Below, one piece after another: positions 35,601 through 47,539 of a stretch of 64,000 bases of DNA. The position numbers were made by a program, and so were the translations under genes. Under the pieces are notes generated by a model that saw nothing but the letters and a program-made list of their open reading frames with translations, was not told the DNA's origin and did no database searches. Each line of letters starts with the position of its first letter. Position 1 is the first letter of the stretch. Source of the DNA: Viscum album (lineage: Eukaryota; Streptophyta; Magnoliopsida; Santalales; Viscaceae); NCBI GenBank assembly GCA_963277665.1, contig OY728122.1, positions 1,982,336,883 through 1,982,400,882 on the forward strand, written 5' to 3'.

Positions 35601-36130
35601 ACGTGAAAGAGGCTAATTGACTTCTCATTGGGTGTGTAAGATCCTTACACATAGGTTGACCATTTGTGAACTAAACTCCAAACTTCTTCACTCTTTCCTT
35701 GCCTGTCTTAGGGAGGACACTATGAAATATTACATTTGACTTCATATTGTCCATGTAAGAGAATTAAACACATATTTGGGTCTTATTCCCAAGTGTCCAA
35801 TCTTATGTGCAGCTCCCTTGGGATTTATAAAATTTTCTGCTGAGTCAAATTATGGATTTATGTTTCTCAAATATTCCTCTCAGTGGACTCAAGTGAAATT
35901 TGGTGCAAACAAATTCCCATTAGGAATCTATGATGAAAGGTGACCAAAAGGTCAGGTTATGGTGGAAATGCTGAAGAGAAAAACATTTTTAAGGAGGTTC
36001 ATGAAAAATTTCAATATTGGTGTATACGAAAACATACCTAAGCACAAAATACATGGTCCACTCCTACAAATAAGTGGGTGATAAGAATAGTACTTTTACC
36101 TTCCATATGACGGCAGATCACTCTCGTGTA
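32688..36130 (-). mobile_element. Element D: 3' LTR (left copy)
   Basis: It aligns with 61519-64000: for example CCATGGATTCCTCCAGGGAA (32877) with GTGGATTCCTCCTTGGAA (61718), and TAATTATGCTACTTCT at 32979 and 61811. The match runs to about 35170, where the window cuts the other copy. The right end is not resolved. A CA followed by a pyrimidine-rich tract near 36131-36150 could be the LTR edge next to a minus-strand polypurine tract. The left edge (TGTAATAAAT at 32688) is placed by alignment, uncertain by about 15 bases. A 115-codon minus frame (33332-33679) is not conserved in the right copy. Confidence 0.7.
33996..34175. repeat. Tandem repeats of about 47 bp in D left LTR
   Basis: About three and a half units of GGATTA(T/C)(G/A)CA...TTATCCACC...AAxATGGxACATxTGGTTG, starting near 34003, 34050, 34097 and 34144. 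The same array is in the right LTR (62835-63005). Confidence 0.7.
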
Positions 36131-36342
36131 CATATGTTTTTTATTCTTTCATGAGGGACCCCATGTTTGGTTATTTCAATATGAAACAAATTATAAATCA
36201 TTCACAATTCAAATTTAGCCAAAAATTTTAGGGCCATCATCTAATCTTGTGTGTAACCCATATTTTTGAGCGCCAAACATCAATCTTTCACACGAATCCC
36301 TTTGTACATTCACAGATTGACCAGCATTACTGTTGAATATAA

Positions 36343-36780
36343 TTCTAGTGAGATGGAGGCTTCTATTTTTTCACATCAGGCTAATACGACTATGAACCAT
36401 CATATAGTCCATGCTAAAAGGGTGATAGTAGAAACATAGATGCTCGTAGGAATGATGATGTAGGATCAAAAGGATTACATATTGAGAAATATCCTCCAGC
36501 TATGGAACTTCATCATTATCGAAGAGGTGGTCATTCCGATCTTCGATACCAACTCACCATGATTTTGGGTCATTCACGAAGATATAAATTCATGGTACAA
36601 AATCACAATAAATGGTCACACAACCCAATTAACTCGAGAGATTTTTGTATAAATCATGAACCCAAGAACAAACAAAATTATGGGTAAATAATCAGTGGAA
36701 AAATAATTTCCATCCCACTATGCAAGAACCTTCTGGAGTAGCATTGCTGATGAGACCAAGGGTTGGCTGCAGGATTAAGA
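36343..36780 (+). pseudogene. Antisense gene in D: N-terminal part
   Basis: Low-stop plus-strand frames upstream of the plant mobile domain. The first ATG of the reading that leads into it may be near 36354 (MEASIFSHQANTTMNHH), broken by a stop about 30 codons later. A 61-codon open stretch follows at 36502-36687. No known domain is seen here. It is included because spacing and low stop density fit an N-terminal extension; the start choice is weak. Confidence 0.4.
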
Positions 36781-38150
36781 CTTGTGGTTAGGGGGGATTT
36801 TATGAGTGAATCTTCATGGGAATACTGGTTGTGCTAAACATGTTATGATTTTGGGAAATACTTTGAAAACATCTTGTTTTTTGATGTCCTGTGGATGTCA
36901 CAATTCCACTTTTATCATCAATTTTATTTGGTGCTGAAGTTGATTAGTCATTTGTCCCCTAACACATATACTTTTCAAATCCATCATGGGGAGGCTGGTA
37001 TCATTCATTTTGACATCCATTTCATTAGATTTATTCCACTAGAGGGACTTATTTATGATGAGTTTATACCAACAAATAACATCTAGGGATAAAGGACACA
37101 AACACCCATTTTCACATGGAATTTTCTGGACTTCGCGAAGGAGAGGTTGATGATTGACTGCATCATAAAGGAAATCTCCTACCAAACATGGATCTGTTTT
37201 TTTTATTGATGGATAAGGAGGTGAGGATTCTAGTTCAAGGAATATTGTTCCCAAACGTATCATAGAGGGTAAAATAAGGAACATACTAGGTGGTCTTGGA
37301 AGAAAGTGAATACCACTCGTGAGGATTTAATGTGAATGAGAGTCAGGATCCAAAGGTCTGATACACAAGCTTATTTTATACCTTACTAAGTGGGTGGCTT
37401 CTCCGAGTGAGGTACATAGGGATGGGGTCCATCTATGGATGCTGGTAATGATCGGGATCATGGAATCCCACAATAAGGTTAATCTTAGAGTGTCCGTACT
37501 AGCAAATCTATATAGTATATTGGGGCACATTTCGAGAGGAGGTATTCCTAGGATAATCTTTAAACCATTCTAGATCCTCCATGGCTGGGTTACAACTCAC
37601 CTTGGTTCATATAACTTACCGAATGACATCCATCTTCTAGGAAATGGACTATGATCATATTTATTGAATATTAATGGGGTTCATCCTCTTATGCTCAATA
37701 ATGAAGGGATAAAGTTCTCGACATGAAATATTTGAATATTAATTTCCAACCATTCCAAACCCTGGATGGCCATCTGTTGGAAGACTTTTGGGGTCAATAG
37801 AGGATATGAAATATCTACCTAGTATCAGGGACTGTGTGCAAGCATCCCAGATTGATGGAAATATCTTTTGCAAACCCTACATGCCATTATGCTTCACTAG
37901 ATAGTTTTGGTGCCTACATCGAATGCCCAAGAATGTGTATAATGAGTATTGGGAGGAGAAGAAACCTTTTATCCTTCTCCATATGTGGATCATGTTTAAA
38001 ACTCCTAGATTTGGTGAAACAACAACATTTCCCATGCTTATGTCAATGTCGATGTTGGCATGGTGATGGAGTATTCTGCTCACTGGGTGGGGAATATCTA
38101 GAAGCAATTCTATGATAGAGAATTAAAAAAATTAAGGTGGAAATGGTAGA
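36780..38150 (+). pseudogene. Antisense gene in D: plant mobile domain (PMD) remnant
   Basis: At 36935-37085 the plus strand reads SPNTYTFQIHHGEAGIIHFD, then IPLEGLIYDEF. This is the core of the plant mobile domain (usual form W-x-P-E-T-x-T-F-x-x-P-x-G-E-x-T-x-T-L-x-D-V-x-x-x-x-G-L-P-x-x-G). At 37470-37590, after frame changes, NLRVSVLANLYSILGHISR matches the domain's later Y-x-W-G-x-A-x-L-x-x-L-Y-x-x-L block, and 37570-37600 (FQILHGWVTTHLG) its L-x-x-W-x-x-x-x-F. Near 38070-38115 an HWVGN-x-KQFYD stretch fits its C-terminus. PMD proteins (MAIN/MAIL1 in host genomes) also occur widely in transposons. It lies antisense to D, 3' of integrase. Confidence 0.7.
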
Positions 38151-38853
38151 GTTAGGGAGACAAGAATGTATGGTAGATACCTCTTAGGATGAAAGACCAT
38201 ATGTAAGCCATGTGGCTAGGGCATCACGAGTTGGAACTTGTGCGGTAGCAACATCACAAGGTGTTGTCGCACCCCCTCCATCTAAGTAGTGGTGGTCCAG
38301 AAGGCATGCTTATGGGATAACAAGAGAAGCCCCTTGTAAGTAATTAAGATACCAGTTTCAACCCATCATGTATGAAATATTATCTATACTTTGTTCATCA
38401 TAGATAACACTATGAAAATCGGTAAGTGTAGAAGGCTGATGGAAAAAATTGACGTCATATGAGATCTAGCGGACAGAAATTGGTCTTATCCGGGTTGCAG
38501 ACATGGTGGATTTTCATTGGTAGTACACATATCTAATATCCAGAGATGTATATTCTCAACAATGGGGGAAATATGCAGAGCCTAATATTTTGATAAAGGT
38601 GATGATCGATCAAGATCATGATCCAAAATAACTCCAATCCAAAGATGAAAGCGACGATGAATAAGAAGTGGTGGAAGAATAAGAAATGTAATCTGAAGAA
38701 GATGAGGGATAAGAAGAAGAAGAATAATATGTATAGGTAGAGGATTCAAGGACTTGAAGTGGGGATACCCGTGGGGAAAAAACTCATCGAGGGAGTCCAT
38801 GGGAGATCGGTGAAATCATAGGCTCTGACGAGGAACTAATTGAACAACTCAAA

Positions 38854-38931
38854 GTAAGTATCAACCTATTTTTCTTCTCATCCCATATCTTTCTATAATT
38901 TGGATCTACTAAAAAATATTTTTCTATCCAG
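38854..38931 (+). other. Probable intron 1 of the antisense PMD gene
   Basis: 78 bases, T-rich, with GTAAGTATC donor and TTTTTCTATCCAG acceptor, separating two low-stop exon frames. An alternative acceptor (CACAG) is eight bases later. The size is near the lower limit for plant introns. Confidence 0.5.
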
Positions 38932-39220
38932 TAACACAGTGGTGATGATCAAGGATATCCCATTACAGAGGGTGAGAATGTGTTGATGGACATAGGGGGA
39001 TTGGTCCCTGAGCTCGCATCTAAGGCTAATAAAGGTGGTAGACCAGTTATGGAAGAAGGGGCCTAAGGTGAGACTACTAAAGGGTTCAAAGTGAAGACTT
39101 TAGAATCCCAAAACATTACTTCACTAGTTCCAATTATCAAGAAAAAAATCATTGAGGGGTCTCAAGTGGTAGAAGTTCCTATGGTGACTCGGGCGTTTAA
39201 CTCTACTACACTTAGCTCCT

Positions 39221-39362
39221 ATAAGTATCTATTTTTTTAATAGAACTACACTTGTTATCTAATAATCTTGATGATCAAGGTGTTAATTCGATGTAGTTAT
39301 TGTAATAATTCATGATTGAAAATAATACTAATATGGGACATCTGTGATATCTCTCTTAACAG
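39221..39362 (+). other. Probable intron 2 of the antisense PMD gene, donor mutated
   Basis: 142 bases of T/A-rich sequence with several stops, between two low-stop stretches. The donor reads ATAAGTATC, one base from the intron 1 donor; the acceptor is TCTCTTAACAG. It is consistent with an intron whose donor later lost its G. Confidence 0.45.
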
Positions 39363-40289
39363 TTGTACCTATCCATGAGGAGCTAGTCACTCAAGTTGAT
39401 CCAGCCTTGGCACCTGGTGAGAAAGAAGTAGAGGATACATGTGATTCCACTTCCAAGGTGGATCCTAAAGCTGGTGAATTCTATGTTTTTATATAATAAA
39501 TGATCTAAGGGGGTCAACTACATGTAATAGATCCTATCCCCTCAGAAATAATTCTGGTGGAAGATCCCTCCACTGAACATCGGTCTATCTTCCCTAAATA
39601 CAGACCTACATACCCTGGGGAACATTTTGATTCTAATCCAGAAATAGCTAGGGAGAATTTTATGACATGGAATAGGGTTTGTAAGTGTATCAATAATTTC
39701 CATTATTTCTTGTAGGTGGATTGGTTGAGTCTCATGGTGTCACTCTACACCTAGATTCACTGTCTCTGTAACGTTGGGGTGAATGCCCACCATCGTTATT
39801 TGATGGTCCGTGACTATCTTGGTAGGAAATTGTGGGAAAGTAGTCAACCCTTAGATTATTATTAGTGCCAAATGAAATATAAGAACATCCAAAAGACCCA
39901 TGAGGATGAGCTATAAATTTAGTACCTTAATGATAATATAAATGAGTGTTCCAAATTCATCACCAACTAGTATAAACTCGTCGAACGATTAAAGGACAAT
40001 ATGATGGCAGCCCCAGATCATCTAGTACAAGTGATCCATCAAAGTGGTTGATCTCCAATCAGAATTTTATTGAATGTAGACCAGTACTAATTACCATCAC
40101 TCTGAGTATTTTCATGAGGAGAGGGAGCTCAGGATGCGGTAGGAGGCTCTGGAAGCAACACACCAGAAGGTTGCGTAATTAAAATATTCAATTGATGGGG
40201 AAAATCCCTAAGGTGCGTGTTGTGGAAAAACTCATAAAACATTCTATTTTTTTATATCATGGTTACTTTAAATTATTTCCATGTGAATA

Positions 40290-41100
40290 TTTCCAATTTA
40301 TTTCAATTACTACACCTCAAACATATTTGGGAAGCAACTGAGGATCATTCCCTAATCTCACGTGGGTCATTCCCGTTGTGTGAAACACTGAAAAAACATA
40401 ATTATCAACCTTATATGAGAGTGATAACTAATCATCAAACACATGGGTTCTATTATTTTTGACTAAACACCTACATTATTCAGGGTGAGAGAGATTTTGG
40501 TTCAAGAATAGGGCTCTCAAAGCAGTTATCTTGCCTTTCCCCACATTGATTTAGCACGTGATCGAGATAACACCAAGGGAGTTGGAACCAATCCGAAAAA
40601 AATGTGAAATGGAAAGTGCGAATCAAAATGCCAAAAATTTAGAACATAATGATGATATCATGGTGGTGTGATATAACTGATAAACATATACGAAAAGATA
40701 TATCTGTACCAATTTCTTGGGATGCGGCCAAAACACTAGTGCCCACTGCTGAACTTATTTGAAACATGGGACCAAACTTGAATTGTCTTCCAAAGTCCTG
40801 ATGTGTGTTGGTCCGAAATGGTAGGGGAGTCAAAATAGCATGGGACCAGACTGGTAGGGGGTCCCTTTCTGAAATGAATATGGATGAAAATCCAAAAAAG
40901 TGTATATAAAGAATGTATGTGGAGTGACAAAATGTTTTAATGGATTCCAACACTCTTGAAATTACACTATTATGGCATATAGCACATCTGGGTAGGATCA
41001 TTGGTTTGAAAAAATTTCAAAACCTATCACAGAGGGTAGATTCATCTCAGTTGTGAAGAAAAGATTGAATATGTGAACAATGTAGTAGATAACAAGCATT
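40290..41100. mobile_element. Element D: spacer between antisense gene and repeat array
   Basis: Sequence of D with no clear domain. A 120-codon minus frame (40639-41001) and a 67-codon plus frame (40259-40462) are present but show no motif. They may be remnants of the antisense gene's 3' end and its shadow. Confidence 0.4.
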
Positions 41101-44100
41101 GTGGGAGAGGACCTCTCAGAAGAGGGACTCATATGAATTGTAGTTTTACATCAAGAAAGTGATGACTATACACACATAGTATAATGTCATACAGGGAGGA
41201 GGATGATTGTCAGAGTTTAACATCACGTGACATGGACATTACCCATAGTTTAAGGTCATACTACATGGAACACAGAAAATAGTATAATTTTGTGTTACAT
41301 TGACTATGATGTATCTTCAAATATTTTTTTCATGGAACATAAGAGATGAACCTGATGTGAACGAGTCAAATGAAGCTTGTGCACCATACAAATACCATGG
41401 AATAGATAGAAAGGAGGAACATGTGATGTGGTGATGGGAAAACTTGACATGAATGGAGAACATGAAGACCTAATACCACACCACATATCCTTATGAGGCT
41501 AGTAGTATATGTTTATAGTGTTTAGACCATATATTTTGTCATTGGCCCCCATTGAAATAGTGTTTGGGTGTCACTACATGTCCCAAACGGAGGGGAATCA
41601 AGTTGTATGTAGTTCTGGAATCCCATGTAGTTGAACGTCATGCAGTAAGGACGAAGATGAACTGATTTGAAAAGGGGAAATAATATTGTGGTTGGACCTA
41701 AGATAGATTATTCTGGTGTCACTATGTATCACATAAGGATTGGAATTAAGCCATGTGTAGTTCTTGAAGGAAAATTTCTCCTTCCAGGTCTGACCCATTC
41801 AAAGAGAGAAGAGGAATGAGGTATTTCTTGTTTGTTCTTTTACTCTATTTTTGAGAAACTATACATGGATGAAAAGTATGGGTTTCACTAAAAGAATCAT
41901 GCCATGTGTAGGAATTGACAGGTTTCATGGTGGATGAAAAATAATAAGAGTTATTCCCTCTCAATTGAGAACATCACAATGTTGGGCCATTTTTTTCATG
42001 CATCCAGGTCGATGATTTCGTAATTTATGTTTGTATGATAGGATCAGCCTATGAATTTTAATTTCATGCTATAAGGAAAAAATATTTTAACATCTTGTGG
42101 GATGGGACATCATAGTTTAATGTCATGTTTCTAGGAAGAAAGAGATATTTGTTTACGGTCATATAAATCACACCATAAGGATCACCGTGAATCATCTCTA
42201 TGTGTGTATAACCCTAATGAGACACTTATGCCTACGTGAGACATGCTCAGTGTTGGAGATAGGGTGTGATGTTAGGATTCCCCCATCATAAGGTAGTGCA
42301 CTATAATTTAATTGATATGCCAGGTGGGAAATCCCAACCATGCTAACATTCCCAATCAATGTGTGTGGATGCATGGAGGGACAATACCCGGGGTATTGGA
42401 GATCCACAAGAATATAAGGAATCATGAAAATGAGAATCACAGTGTCTAATACATGGGAAAAAAAGAGTGTCATAACCATGGATTATAAATTCTTACCATG
42501 TTCTAAACACAACATCCATATTGTGTAACCTGGGATGGGAATTGAGAAATGAGGGTCAACCACTGACCATTTTCAAAATGCGGGACCTATCTCTAAATTT
42601 CGTGCAAATTCTATTGAGGTATTGGCCTAGGACTGTAGGTGGACAATTTTTCTAGGAACAATTTTGCTAGGGGGTACTTTATACATGAAATATGATATAG
42701 ACCCAAATAAAGGAATGCATGAAGCATGGAAGTGGGGTTGGAGGGAATGTCCCAACCAAATCCAACTCTTTAGGTCTCGTACCACCACAAATTCAATCAT
42801 GATGGTGTGGAACATCAATAGGTGGGATCTAATCCATCCTCAAGTTTGGGTTGTGTTGTGAATAGTTTAAAGGTATTTCTTCTCAGACTAGAAGCTCTCA
42901 TTTTAAGGTCATAGAGTGTGGACCATAGGTGCCCAGTTTAACATTGTATATGTGGGACGTACCTGTGCAGTATACAGTCATGTGGTGAGGATGATGATCT
43001 CATGAATTTTATCATCATGTGACTATGTAATTTTTATCACATATGAAAAGTTTTTTTGCAGTGAACAACCTGGCGCGAATGAGGACCAAAGAGATCCACA
43101 CCACACCACACATTACTGAGGAGGGAACCCATGACAAGAGGGGACGAAAATTATCATTATTCTGCATCTATACCCAAATAAAAGATGTTTGGTAGTCACT
43201 ACATATCTCATAAGGTTGGGAATAAAGACACACATAGTATTTGAAGGGATGAATGGTAAGGTACTGATACTAAATGGAAAATTTCTTCCTAGGTAAAGAT
43301 GTCATATTTCTATGTAGTTTATCTTCATACATCCCAGACACATAATGCATAGATTCATGTTTTACGATGAGGATGAGTGATATTATGAAATTAATAACCA
43401 TGAAGGAAGGACTCTAGAGATATTATTTTATAGTTATAGACATCTGACCATAATGTGAGGTTTCCAAAGAGGAAGTGTGTATCCCAGAATCATGAGGTAA
43501 CCCAATGTGAATGAAGACTAAGGGAGTCCATACCACACAATGAATACCTGGGAGAATGTGCATATAGTTTAAAATTATAAGGCTTGGACTTGGATGCTCA
43601 GTTAAACATCACAATCTTGGTACATAAACTCCTAGTTTAAGGTCATAGAGTTTTGACCACAACATGGTGGGATTCTTCCATGCAGAAAAAAACCCTACCA
43701 TGACCCCTAAGCCCACATGATCCATGGTCATTGTGGGAATAGAGGAGAGGATTCTATGAATCATGGAGAAAGAAATAAGGGGAATGGAGAAGTCAAATTA
43801 AGGATGTACCAATGATGTAGATCAGCCTACTCAACACGCAAAGTATCACAGAGGGGTATTACTGAGGGTGTTGAAGTTACTCTAGGACATAAGGATATGT
43901 AAAGGGATTTGAATTAAAATTTTGATATTCAATAAATAATGAGGGAGGAATAACAATAGAGGATAAATTTTGAACAATTTTGAAACATAGAATCCATATC
44001 ATTTAACCTAGGATGGGAACATACAAATGAGGGTTGAATACTACACATTTTTTTAAAGAAGTGACCTATCTCAAAATGTTTCCCAACGTCTTATGAGGTG

Positions 44101-45760
44101 TTATATCGGGATGTTTGGTGATCCATGTGTCTCGGAACCATTTTTTAGGGTGTACCTTCAGATTTAAAATATAATGTAAACCCAAATAAAGTAATTTTTG
44201 AAGCATGGAGAAGTAATGAGTCAACATCTATATAGAATACAATGCTCTATATCCTATTCCTAGGTGTACCTCAACATTTTTTTGAGGAATATCATATATA
44301 GGGATCTAAAACCCTTATTAAGGGAAAAAGCCTAAAGGGGGATCTTGGATGGATATGGCATAGTAAGGGGCTGATTCCAATTGAATAGGATGACATGGGA
44401 ATAAAATTTTTTTAGAGAACCAAGGGATGGACCCGAATTAAAAATGATTAGGCCTTCCTATGTATCCCATAAGGATGGGAGTCAATCCATTCATAATTCT
44501 TGATTATCGTGTAGTGTATAATCCTATGATATGGAGGAATATGTAACACATTTTTTCAAAATGCGAATATAATTAAAGAGATCTTAGTTTATGTTCATAG
44601 AGCTTGGACCATAAGGTTCTCTCCTAATACATATATGTGTCATGGTGTGGTGACATACTGAACGTGAATAAAGACCATGTAAAGATGCTTCCATACCACA
44701 TATTACTTAATAAAATGGAGTGTTAAACCTGAAGATAGACATGAAGAAAAAATGTTTGGGAATTCCTATGTATCCCATGTGGGTAGAAATTAATCCATAT
44801 ATAGTTCTTGAATACCATTGAGATTAAAATAATACGTTATCGACGATGGGTTATGAGGAATATTCCTGAGGTAGGTACATGGAGAAGTTGTCATAACCCT
44901 ATGTGAATGAGGGGAAAAGTCATATCAACAAGACACATACTTACAAAAGGAACCTAGGACTATTATTTGAGGGTATTTGTAGCTGGACCATATAAAAAAG
45001 GTCTCGAATTTCATATATATCCCATAATAATTGAATTAAGCTATAAATATTTCTTGAATTATATGTAGTTTAACATCATGTGGGTTGGAGCAGTTTAGCA
45101 TCATATAGTAAAAATGGTAATTTTCCTTTTAGGTTCATTCAAAAAGGACCAAAAACATTGTGCATTTTAATCTTCTTTTACGTATGAAACAATAGTTTAA
45201 AGTCATGTGTGATGGGGCAACATAGTTTAACATCATGTTTCTTGGACGAAATGGATATTTGTTTGAGGTCATAGAGCATGGACCATTTGGTGTGTCTACT
45301 AACATAGGGGGTCTATAGTGTGGTTCCATAAAGAAACTAGGCGTGAATGAGGACCAAGGAGGTCTCATCACCATACCACACACTCCTGAGGGAAAACTCG
45401 AGCCATGCGGCCAGAAAGTTGAATTTGAGGTTGGACCATCGACACAATGTCCATGACTTACTCTATATCAATAAAGAATACATACGTAGTAATTTAAATT
45501 CCATTTAGTTTTACATCATGTGGTAAGGAAGAAATATAACTTTGTTTATGTTCGTAGATCTTGGACTATGTGTAGGTTATCGTCATGAAGGATGATACTG
45601 TGTAGTTTAACATCATACAAGATGTAACAACAGTTTAATGTCATATAGTACATGATCTATTTTGTATTTTAACATCATTAAACTAGAATGATGATGTATT
45701 ATGAAATGTACTACTTGGGGAACATGGAATTGGTTGTATGGGTGACTCACTCACTATCCT
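41100..45760. repeat. Element D: 3' region with degenerate tandem repeats
   Basis: Several blocks recur in the same order through 4.6 kb. Block 1: GTGAATGAGGACCAAGGAG...CCATACCACAC (near 41449, 43078, 43508, 44661, 44902, 45332). Block 2: CTATGTATCCCATAAGGATxGGAAT (near 41572, 41721, 43200, 44456, 44767, 45015, 45463). Block 3: TAGTTTAACATCATGTGG and variants, at more than ten places (for example 41629, 42117, 45069, 45222, 45611). Unit spacing varies from about 150 to 1500 bases, so copies have been lost or split. Tandem repeats in the 3' untranslated part are known for Tat/Ogre elements. Confidence 0.6.
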
Positions 45761-45899
45761 TGGTGAAAAATGAATATTCATCATTAGGGTAAACATTGTG
45801 AATGATATATGGCCCTTCAAATTTCAGCTCTAAATTAGGTAGATTAATGCCAAGTGTCATCAAAATCCTTAGAACGAATACCATATCACCTTGAATGAA

Positions 45900-46690
45900 G
45901 GATCAGATATGATATTTCTTATTTAATGCTCTGGGTATTTTTTTCTGATGCCTCTCTAGACTGTGTAAATCCAGGACCCTATTATCATTGAGGGCTTCCA
46001 ACTCAGCCAAACAGACCTCTTCTAATCTGTCTGATATCTTCTGATCATATATATCTATATAGAGAAATGGGAGTAGAATATCAAACATACAAGAGTACCT
46101 CTTTTCCATACACCAAGGAATATGGGGTCACCTGATTGGAATTGCGATTCATCATATGATAATCCCATAGAGTGTTAGGTAGGTTTTATGGCTGCATCTT
46201 CTTCTTTTAAACCACCATAATTTGTAGAATGTTAGATAGAGTCTTATTTAATTTCATGATATATCCATTTTCTTAGTCATTATAGAGGGATGTTTGGTTT
46301 GACCAGATGTTATACATGGTGTACAATTTATTCTTGTCTACTACTCAGAAAATGGTGTCGTTATTAGTGAGAATAGCCTGAGGGACACTGAATCAATGGA
46401 TGATATTGGAGATTACAAAATCAAAAATAGAATGGTACTTTTCTTCCATTATAGGAATCACCTCTACCCACATAGAAAATAAATATTTCCCAGTGAGGAT
46501 AAACTTGTATTGGTGAGATATTGCTGGTGTGTATAGTCTAATGACATAGAGTCCCCAGACTGAGAAGGGCCATGAAAACATGGTGGTATAGAAGGGTTTC
46601 GGGAGTCAATGCATAAATTATTCCTGAATATTTTATACATGGAAACTATTGTAAAGATTAATATAATCATGGATAACGGTGGCCCAAAAT
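45900..46690 (-). pseudogene. Element D: integrase remnant (Tat lineage)
   Basis: On the minus strand the core domain is recognisable from PFSVWG (about 46560), through LFSMWVEVIPI (46450-46480; the family has DYFSKWVEA), VISNIIH (about 46400) and, after stops, TPYSLVYGKEVL (about 46090-46130). The C-terminal part reads ISDRLEEVCLAELEALNDNR (about 45990-46045) then HSLERHQKKIPRALNKK (45910-45960), matching the helix R-A-F-N-K-K block of Tat integrases. The first catalytic Asp region reads GLYVIR where family members have GIDVIG, so it is lost. It would have inserted cDNA into the genome. Confidence 0.8.
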
Positions 46691-47090
46691 TATCCCAACC
46701 ATAGAATCTAGTGAGAGAGTTTTGAGCTTACCTGATGGCCTGTGTAGAAACTGGCATGAAATTCCTTCATAACATACGGAATCTCAACTCACAAAATGAA
46801 ATGGAGGATAATTACATCAAACCCACGTTTTTAGATGATATATTCATGTTTGGGATAGATATGGAAGGTAAATTGCTCAACATGCTGGTGGATTTGCTCG
46901 GGCTCAACTCTTTCAGTCGGAAGATTGTCATACTAGAGGTACACGACAAAAGGAGTGGTCCAATCGGAGGATTCATTTACTATGGTAGGTGGATACAGAG
47001 GACCCAATGTTGAGGAATTGATGGTAAAGTGGATCACCTACTTTTTTTTATCATCATCCAAATTTATAGGGGATACAACCCTACAATGGA
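46690..47090 (-). pseudogene. Element D: linker between RNase H-like domain and integrase
   Basis: This stretch would hold the integrase zinc finger. I see no clear HHCC set. A 92-codon plus-strand frame (46735-47013) is open but antisense, and I take it as a shadow, although its low stop content is slightly unusual. Confidence 0.4.
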
Positions 47091-47420
47091 CCACATGAAT
47101 GAACATATTTTCCTAGTTAGGTTCTGTGGGAGAGGTGACTAAACTAGTCAGTGCATCAAATCGACTATTCTACAACAAAGAACATATGTCAACTCTGGTT
47201 GGGATGAGAATGAGGCCATCATATTTCAATCATGTTTGAGAAAGGGTATGAGCTCTGGATTTATGATGACATTGTCACCGTTGACCTGCATGACGACTAA
47301 TTTAGAGCCCCCCTTAACATGGATGTTCGGAATGTAAATCTCGAGAGCCCACTCAATACTAGTGATGAGATCCTAATAATCTGTATCATTTTTTGTGTAG
47401 CCTTCTGAAAAAAAAAATTA
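47090..47420 (-). pseudogene. Element D: second (acquired) RNase H-like domain
   Basis: The minus strand at 47215-47310 reads SKLVVMQVNGDNVIINPELI then PFLKH, close to the S-x-LV-x-x-QVNG block of the extra RNase H domain found next to integrase in Tat elements. A stretch to the left (47100-47170) fits its tail with YVL and a serine/threonine-rich end. This second RNase H domain is a recognised hallmark of the Tat group and supports the lineage call. Confidence 0.65.
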
Positions 47421-47539
47421 ATATGTTAGGACATACTATGTTAGAATAGTGAAGATGATCCTCATGCCTACTCTGTTGAGTCTGGGTTCATAGAGTATTC
47501 TTCCAGTTGGACTTCGGGACGAGCCATCAAAATGAATAT

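Larger units (their letters stand above)
38150..40290 (+). pseudogene. Antisense gene in D: C-terminal part with acidic stretch and probable introns
   Basis: This region continues the PMD frame. About 38630-38740 encodes an acidic Glu/Asp/Ser run (GAAGAAGATGAGG repeats, stops aside), then IGSDEELIEQLK (38810-38852). An intron-like gap follows, with GTAAGTATC donor at 38854 and a pyrimidine-rich acceptor at 38931 or 38939. The next 94 codons (38940-39220) have one stop. A second gap has a donor reading ATAAGTATC (39221, G to A) and a TCTCTTAACAG acceptor at 39362. Then come VPIHEELVTQVDPALAPGEK and, near 40100-40190, an E/R/Q-rich helix (HEERELRM, then EALEATHQKVA). Downstream function is unknown. 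Confidence 0.55.

Noticed and set aside
39681..39715. GTAAGT...TTCTTGTAG pair as a further intron of the PMD gene
   Set aside because: Only 35 bases, too short for plant splicing. It may be a decayed or internally deleted intron, but I cannot support it.
40639..41001. 120-codon minus-strand frame
   Set aside because: No recognisable motif and no overlap with the expected pol order of D. Probably chance, or a shadow of the antisense gene's end.
41100..45760. CRISPR-like or centromeric array
   Set aside because: The repeats are degenerate and irregularly spaced within a eukaryotic retrotransposon. Neither a CRISPR array nor a homogeneous centromeric satellite fits.
46735..47013. Independent host gene opposite integrase
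   Set aside because: A single open frame with no motif, start context or neighbours. Treated as an antisense shadow.
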